From: an uncultured Desulfovibrio sp.
GTDB lineage: Bacteria; Desulfobacterota; Desulfovibrionia; Desulfovibrionales; Desulfovibrionaceae
Assembly: GCA_945871415.1 (NCBI GenBank)
Contig: CAMBWG010000078.1
Coordinates: 1-8,533, forward strand
Length of the DNA: 8,533 nucleotides
Direction of reading: 5' to 3'
Shown: piece by piece, positions 6,804 to 8,533 of the stretch
Numbering within the stretch: position 1 is the stretch's first letter
Layout of the letters: each line of letters opens with the position of its first letter
Notes under the pieces: generated by a model
The model's database searches: none
What the model was told of the DNA's origin: nothing
Seen by the model: only the letters and a program-made list of their open reading frames with translations
Translations under genes and position numbers: made by a program

Positions 6804-6857
6804 TACTCCCCGGCGGGCAACCTCCGCCTCTGCCGGGAGACAATGGAGGATACTCCC
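6804..6857 (+). promoter_or_regulatory. rplT leader with competing stems around the ribosome binding site
   Basis: TACTCCC occurs twice, at 6804-6810 and 6851-6857. A single GGGAG at 6835-6839 can pair with either copy. With the first copy it forms CTCCC.GGC/GCCGGGAG (6806-6814 with 6832-6839, one bulged C), leaving the ribosome binding site GGAGGA (6845-6850) free. With the second it encloses that site in a 13-nt loop ending right at the ATG. This is the layout of a translational switch; its use is inferred. Confidence 0.45.
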
Positions 6858-7211
6858 ATGCGTGTGAAGAGAGGTCTTGCCGCCCATCGCCGGCACAAAA
6901 AGTATCTGAGCGCCGCCAAAGGCTTTCGCGGCGGCCGCAGCCGTCTGTACCGCACCGCCCGCGAGGCTGTGGAACGCGCGCTGCAATATTCCTTTATCGG
7001 TCGCAAGCACCGCAAGCGCGACTTCCGCACCCTGTGGATTCTGCGCATCAACGCCGGTGCGCGTCTCAACGGCCTTTCCTACAGCCGTCTCATGCACGGC
7101 CTGAGCAAGGCCGGCATCACGCTGAACCGCAAGGTTCTGGCCGATCTGGCCGTGTACCACAAGGAAGACTTCGCCAAGGTCGTGGAGCAGGCCAAGGCCG
7201 CCCTCAACTAG
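6858..7211 (+). CDS. rplT: 50S ribosomal protein L20
   Basis: A 117-residue basic protein of the usual length, essential for early large-subunit assembly through 23S rRNA binding. Recognisable stretches are [17 protein letters not shown] at the N-terminus, [33 protein letters not shown] in the middle and YSRLMHGL near the C-domain. The ATG at 6858 is chosen because GGAGGA lies 7 nt upstream; an in-frame ATG at 6843 overlaps that site and would add five residues not seen in the family. In other bacteria L20 represses its own operon through an rRNA-like mRNA site, which makes the structured spacer upstream noteworthy. Confidence 0.98.
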   Translation: MRVKRGLAAHRRHKKYLSAAKGFRGGRSRLYRTAREAVERALQYSFIGRKHRKRDFRTLWILRINAGARLNGLSYSRLMHGLSKAGITLNRKVLADLAVYHKEDFAKVVEQAKAALN

Positions 7212-7342
7212 AGCGAAAGCCTTCGTCATGCAGCGTCCTTTTCCGCAGCCTGCGGCCCTGTCCGCATGAGCGCGGGATCGACGCTCCGTAGAGTCTGGAG
7301 ACGGGCGGCGCGGCGTAACAGCCCGCCGCCCGTTTGTTGTCT
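7212..7342 (+). other. rplT-pheS spacer, first part
   Basis: This stretch carries no convincing gene. A 13-codon frame (7229-7270) has no ribosome binding site and no phenylalanine run, so it is not a recognisable pheST leader peptide. Small stems such as CCGCA/TGCGG and GAGCG/CGCTC (7268-7272 with 7282-7286) precede the terminator-like hairpin. Confidence 0.5.
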
Positions 7343-7343
7343 T
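7301..7343 (+). terminator. Terminator-like hairpin between rplT and pheS
   Basis: ACGGGCGGCG (7301-7310) pairs perfectly with CGCCGCCCGT (7324-7333), extended by GGC/GCC past one bulged C, around a GTAACA loop. The following tail, TTTGTTGTCTT, is T-rich but interrupted. It may end the ribosomal-protein transcript or only attenuate read-through into pheS. Confidence 0.7.
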
Positions 7344-7490
7344 AGAGCATTCAGCCTTTGAAAAAGGCAAAACGCGAGGCGGCGGCACAGCGCCGCCCGG
7401 ACCGAAGCGAGCGGACAAAACGCGTTTTTTCCGCGAAACGACAGGTCGTACGGTTTGAAATGCAAAGCGGTTCAAACTGAAAATGCTCTA
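7343..7490 (+). repeat. MITE-like palindromic repeat, copy B
   Basis: This 148-nt element is bounded by TAGAGCATT and its inverted copy AATGCTCTA. The inverted ends extend with gaps (CAG, then TTTGAA). Both ends carry TA, as expected from elements that duplicate a TA target such as IS630/Tc1-mariner derivatives. Inside are GGCGGCG/CGCCGCC (7379-7398), the near palindrome around AAAACGCGTTTT, and GTTTGAA/TTCAAAC (7453-7459 with 7471-7477). The first 100 nt match copy A (427-524) in about four of five positions. It has no coding capacity, so any mobility would depend on a transposase elsewhere. Confidence 0.75.
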
Positions 7491-7556
7491 CAAAGGAGGC
7501 CGCGCCCCTGCCGGGGATGCGGCAGACATGGCCGCCGTCGGCGGCGGGGATATCGC
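7491..7556 (+). promoter_or_regulatory. pheS leader hairpins and an orphan AAAGGAGG
   Basis: A near-perfect ribosome binding site AAAGGAGG (7492-7499) stands immediately after the repeat but has no ATG, GTG or TTG at proper spacing. It is followed by the hairpin CCGC.CCCC/GGGG..GCGG (7500-7522) and by GCCGCC/GGCGGC around GTC (7531-7545). The pheS ATG itself has only a weak GGGG about 7 nt upstream. Confidence 0.45.
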
Positions 7557-8533
7557 ATGGATCTGATTGCAGCATTGGAAAGCCTGGTAGGCGATCTGGA
7601 AACAGGTTGCGGCCGGGCTTCTTCGTTGGCGGCTCTGGAAGAGCTGCGGGTGGATTTTCTGGGGCGCAAGGGCAAACTGGCCTCCATTATGAGCTCCCTG
7701 TCTTCCCTGCCTCCGGCGGAACGGCCCGCCGTGGGCCAGAAGGCCAACAGCGTCAAGGAGCAGCTCAACGCCCTGTTTGAAGCCCGCAAGGCCGAGCTCG
7801 AAGCCCGGAAGGAAGCCGAGGCCCTGGCCCGCTTCGATCCCACCACTCCCGGGCGGGCGCCGTGGCAGGGGACTCTGCATCCTACCACGCTCGTCACCGA
7901 AGAAATCTGCGCCGTATTCCGCCATCTCGGTTTCGACATCGCCTCCGGCCCGGAGGTGGAAAACGACTATTACAATTTTGAAGCCCTCAATATGCCGCCG
8001 GAACACCCCGCCCGCGACATGCAGGATACCTTGTACATCGACGAGCGCACGCTCATGCGCACGCACACTTCCCCGGTGCAGGTACGTACCATGCTGGGCC
8101 GCAAGCCTCCTCTGGCCGTCATTGCTCCCGGCAAGGTCTACCGCCGCGACTCCGATCTGACGCATACGCCCATGTTCCATCAGATCGAAGGTCTCATGGT
8201 GGGCGAAGGCATCAGCATGGCCCATCTGCGCGGCACCCTGACGGCCTTTGTGCGCGCCGTCTTCGGCGGGCATACCAACGTTCGTTTCCGCCCCAGCTTC
8301 TTCCCCTTCACCGAACCTTCCGCGGAAGTGGACATTTCCTGCTGCATCTGCGGCGGCGCGGGCCATGTGAACGGCGAGCCCTGCCGCGTCTGCAAGACCA
8401 CCGGCTGGGTGGAAATTCTCGGCTGCGGCATGGTGGACCCGGCGGTGTTCGCCTCGGCGGGCTATCCCGAAGACGTGAGCGGCTTCGCCTTCGGCATGGG
8501 CGTGGAACGCGTGGCCATGCTCAAATACGGTAT
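7557..8533 (+). CDS. pheS: Phenylalanine--tRNA ligase alpha subunit (partial, cut by window end)
   Basis: The frame is open from the ATG at 7557 to the window end: 325 codons, probably only a few tens short of the full length. The N-terminal coiled-coil, tRNA-binding part (about 1-90) has [12 protein letters not shown] and LPPAERP. The class II catalytic core has motif 2 around [32 protein letters not shown], and motif 3 [10 protein letters not shown] (309-318). PheS forms the active site of the alpha2-beta2 synthetase; pheT would be expected next. Residues 262-279 hold a four-cysteine cluster (C262-x2-C265, C276-x2-C279) of the zinc-knuckle kind seen in a subset of PheS proteins. It lies 345 nt after rplT, beyond a terminator-like hairpin and repeat copy B, so it may be partly uncoupled from the ribosomal genes. 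Confidence 0.97.
   Translation, partial: MDLIAALESLVGDLETGCGRASSLAALEELRVDFLGRKGKLASIMSSLSSLPPAERPAVGQKANSVKEQLNALFEARKAELEARKEAEALARFDPTTPGRAPWQGTLHPTTLVTEEICAVFRHLGFDIASGPEVENDYYNFEALNMPPEHPARDMQDTLYIDERTLMRTHTSPVQVRTMLGRKPPLAVIAPGKVYRRDSDLTHTPMFHQIEGLMVGEGISMAHLRGTLTAFVRAVFGGHTNVRFRPSFFPFTEPSAEVDISCCICGGAGHVNGEPCRVCKTTGWVEILGCGMVDPAVFASAGYPEDVSGFAFGMGVERVAMLKYG

Noticed and set aside
7229..7270. pheST leader peptide
   Set aside because: The 13-codon frame lacks a ribosome binding site and a phenylalanine run.
7488..8366. Minus-strand frame opposite pheS
   Set aside because: It lies antisense to a clear PheS with class II motifs 2 and 3.

Overview
The window looks like a piece of a GC-rich chromosome from a sulfate-reducer-type deltaproteobacterium, most likely a member of the Desulfovibrionaceae. 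This rests on the conserved thrS-infC-rpmI-rplT-pheS translation cluster, a NifA-type sigma-54 activator next to a core metabolic gene, and the protein character. The exact genus cannot be fixed from sequence alone.

Layout. Positions 1-141 hold an AT-rich open frame cut by the window edge, perhaps the tail of a gene, not confidently identified. Positions 142-521 hold no confident gene: there is an AT-rich stretch, a minus-strand intrinsic terminator (297-332), a long hairpin (339-376) and one copy of a dispersed repeat (391-524). On the minus strand a NifA-type enhancer-binding regulator (3307 to 1709) is followed after 14 nt by pgk, phosphoglycerate kinase (1694 to 522); they form an apparent two-gene operon ending at the 297-332 terminator. 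A divergent AT-rich intergenic region separates the regulator from a plus-strand tRNA-Val(GAC) gene (3472-3548), which has a good sigma-70 promoter upstream and an intrinsic terminator about 100 nt downstream.

From 3854 onward the plus strand carries the translation cluster: thrS (threonyl-tRNA synthetase), infC (IF-3), rpmI (L35), rplT (L20) and the start of pheS (phenylalanyl-tRNA synthetase alpha, cut by the window end). thrS and infC are translationally intertwined. The leaders of thrS, rpmI, rplT and pheS are all long and rich in hairpins, which suggests RNA-level control.

Main points of interest: infC probably starts at an ATA codon (5787) that is perfectly placed behind a strong ribosome binding site inside thrS; a MITE-like palindromic element is present twice (7343-7490 and about 391-524), and the second copy begins exactly with the pgk stop codon; the rplT leader has mutually exclusive pairings that could hide its ribosome binding site; three tandem hairpins precede rpmI; and a NifA-like activator is coupled to pgk with no nif gene in view. 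No CRISPR array, transposase, phage gene or obvious defence system is visible.
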